From assembly GCA_013335425.1 (NCBI GenBank), contig JAAXVQ010000082.1, forward strand, positions 1 to 7,824: a DNA stretch of 7,824 bases, in the 5' to 3' direction. The notes under the pieces were generated by a model. It was given only the letters and a program-made list of their open reading frames with translations, did no database searches and was not told where the DNA came from. This document shows, in pieces, positions 6,524 through 7,824 of this stretch. The position numbers were made by a program, and so were the translations under genes. Source of the DNA: Candidatus Firestoneibacteriota bacterium (lineage in GTDB: Bacteria; Oederibacteriota; JAAXVQ01). Position 1 is the first letter of the stretch. Each line of letters starts with the position of its first letter.

Positions 6524-7435
6524 ATGCGCCCTTCAATCCTACCATCGGCTTTTTCCGGCCGGGCTTTAACTTGGTTTATCGGTTTATTATTTTTGCCCCC
6601 TTGGCTGCTCATAGCCTGGATGCATGCACAAGGCTGGGATCTGGGCTGGAATCCCGCCGGTCAAACCATATTTTTTTTATCTGCTTTGGGCTTGTTCCCG
6701 GGCCTGGCGGCCTGGGTGGCCGTCGGCGCGCTGCCCATCGACCCGCTGCCGATTATGATCGGAAAAGCCGGCCGCGGCCGTTACCTGGCCGCCGCCTTTA
6801 CCCTGCTGCCGTTTGTTGGCGCGCTGGCTGCGGCCATCAGCGTGCTGGTTCAATGGGCGGCTTGGGACTTGACCCTGCAAACACTGCATCACGAATTGTT
6901 TCTGCGCTTGGGCAAAACCGCCTTGCCCCTGCCCCTGACACCGCCCCCGGTTTGGGCGGTATGGCTTTTTTCCTTTTTCATCAGCCCTTGGCTCTTTCTG
7001 CCCCTGGCTTGGGTTGAAGAAACCGGCTGGCGCGGGTTCGGCTACGCCTGGTTGCGCCCCCGCGGTTTTTGGACCACGGCCTTAGGCTTGGGTGTTTTAA
7101 GCTGGGCTTGGCGCCTGCCTTTGCTTATTTGGGGATACCCGTATCCCGGGCATCCCTGGTTGGGACCGCTGGTCGGCTTGGGTTTTCAATTGGGTTTTTC
7201 CGTGACGGCAACTTGGCTGAGGGAAAAATCCGGAGGCCTGCTGGCGCCGGCCTTGGCTCGCAGCACGCTTTTCGGGGCGGCCCTGATCCCGTTGTCTCTG
7301 ACCGTGGATTATGATCCGCTGCTGGCTCACCTGCAAGGCGTCATCGGGGTAGGCTTGATGGGTTTGCTGGCGCTCTTCGGCGCTGTGACGGGATGGTTTT
7401 CCCAAGATGCAGATTCCGCCGATCTCCACCTTTAA
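6524..7435 (+). CDS. CPBP-family membrane protein lacking both motif histidines
   Basis: The gene encodes 303 residues from ATG 6524, with ATG 6515 and TTG 6488 in frame upstream. The longer starts overlap the promoter, so 6524 is preferred. The protein is strongly hydrophobic, with about seven or eight membrane segments (for example near 15-33, 48-68, 88-112, 143-163 and 275-297). EETGWRG at 165-171 is the signature first motif of CPBP (CAAX prenyl protease 2 / bacteriocin-processing, Abi) intramembrane proteases, and it is intact with E165, E166 and R170. The second motif normally reads WxxWHlP but here is WAWRLP, with R197 in place of His. The third normally has a His before an Asn-containing helix, and here LAPALARSTLFG has R246. 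The Glu pair survives but the two His active-site residues do not, so hydrolysis is doubtful. The protein may be a non-catalytic binding or chaperone-like homologue. It converges on hldD. Confidence 0.85.
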   Translation: MRPSILPSAFSGRALTWFIGLLFLPPWLLIAWMHAQGWDLGWNPAGQTIFFLSALGLFPGLAAWVAVGALPIDPLPIMIGKAGRGRYLAAAFTLLPFVGALAAAISVLVQWAAWDLTLQTLHHELFLRLGKTALPLPLTPPPVWAVWLFSFFISPWLFLPLAWVEETGWRGFGYAWLRPRGFWTTALGLGVLSWAWRLPLLIWGYPYPGHPWLGPLVGLGFQLGFSVTATWLREKSGGLLAPALARSTLFGAALIPLSLTVDYDPLLAHLQGVIGVGLMGLLALFGAVTGWFSQDADSADLHL

Positions 7436-7492
7436 AAGGGTCATTCCGCCGGAAACCGCCCCACGGCCGTCGCCCTCCGGGCAAACTTCCGG
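7436..7492. other. Spacer between convergent genes
   Basis: These 57 bases lie between the stop codons of the CPBP gene and hldD. GCCGGAA (7448-7454) pairs with TTCCGGC (7487-7493), and an inner GCCC-TCC-GGGC (7472-7482) sits between them. No T-run follows on either strand, so a shared terminator is possible but not shown. Confidence 0.35.
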
Positions 7493-7824
7493 CTATTCCA
7501 AATAAGGATCGCCTTTGAGCAGGTAGTTGCGCACATAATCGCTCACCGCGTCTTCCAAGGGGCGGAAAACCACCGGGCATCCGGCCCGTTTGAGTTTTTC
7601 AATATCGGCTTCGGTGCGGTACTGGTAACGGTCGCGCAGGGCTTCGGGCATCGGAATGTAATCAATCTGCGCCGGTTGGTCCACGGCGGCAAAAACCGCC
7701 TGCACCAAATCCTTCCAAGTGCGGGCACGGCCGGTGCCGACGTTGTAGATGCCGTTGACCTTGGGGTGTTCCAAAAACCACGCCATGACCTCGACGACAT
7801 CCTTCACGTAAACAAAATCCCGGA
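7493..7824 (-). CDS. hldD: ADP-L-glycero-D-manno-heptose 6-epimerase, C-terminal part (5' end outside window)
   Basis: The frame stays open to the right edge, so only the last 110 codons are seen, ending in TAG at 7493. The visible protein opens RDFVYVKDVV, the conserved short-chain epimerase segment. It continues with NGIYNVGTGRARTW and IDYIPMPEALRDRYQYRTEAD, then IEKLKRAG. These match the C-terminal substrate-binding half of HldD (RfaD), including the GRAR/W and the YIP-P-LR-RYQ-TEAD pattern that distinguishes it from other sugar epimerases. The enzyme converts ADP-D-glycero-beta-D-manno-heptose to the L-glycero form, the donor of inner-core heptose in lipopolysaccharide, in the cytosol. 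The N-terminal NADP-binding Rossmann fold lies beyond the window. Its presence indicates a heptose-containing LPS. GTG 7807 is an internal valine, not a start. Confidence 0.92.
   Translation of the reverse strand, partial: RDFVYVKDVVEVMAWFLEHPKVNGIYNVGTGRARTWKDLVQAVFAAVDQPAQIDYIPMPEALRDRYQYRTEADIEKLKRAGCPVVFRPLEDAVSDYVRNYLLKGDPYLE

Noticed and set aside
7448..7493. GCCGGAA/TTCCGGC pair as a bidirectional terminator
   Set aside because: The arms are only seven bases, the loop is long, and no T-run follows on either strand.

Overview
The window reads like an accessory or housekeeping stretch from a Gram-negative bacterium with an outer membrane. It carries the C-terminal part of the LPS-heptose epimerase HldD, a signal-peptide-bearing outer-membrane barrel candidate and a lipoprotein. 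The long secreted protein at the left begins with a Tiki/ChaN-like domain whose wording (HIQDLHCNYEVQKNI, then VGEEGA, then ITGGFH) I associate from memory with Candidatus Omnitrophota genomes. That phylum assignment is inference, not something the sequence proves. Coding regions are moderately GC-rich, while the longest intergenic gap (3658-3929) is AT-rich.

Layout, left to right. Positions 1-3657 are one uninterrupted minus-strand reading frame of 1219 codons that runs off the left edge. It encodes a signal peptide, a Tiki-like domain, a hydrophobic segment and a long array of degenerate Trp/Pro repeats. A 272-bp gap follows, holding an imperfect inverted-repeat element at 3810-3891. Next on the minus strand are a lipoprotein with a three-triplet collagen-like stub and a DNRLRE-type domain (3930-4637), and a YacP/Rae1-like NYN-domain nuclease candidate (4793-5320). 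Between the nuclease and the next gene lie a perfect 9-bp hairpin and a textbook intrinsic terminator (5402-5437). The terminator ends the transcript of a 296-residue putative outer-membrane beta-barrel gene (5461-6351).

At 6352-6523 transcription diverges. The plus-strand gene at 6524-7435 encodes a polytopic CPBP (CAAX protease / bacteriocin-processing) family protein in which both expected motif histidines are arginine. Its promoter is placed so that the mRNA could begin at the AUG itself. It converges on hldD (7493-7824, minus, 5' end outside the window).

The genes are mostly cell-envelope proteins: two exported proteins, one barrel, one inner-membrane protein and LPS-core synthesis. They do not form one obvious operon, because the intergenic spacers, a terminator and the strand changes suggest separate transcription units. 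No RNA genes, CRISPR arrays or transposase genes were seen. The most unusual items are the long Tiki-plus-repeat protein and the CPBP protein lacking its histidines.
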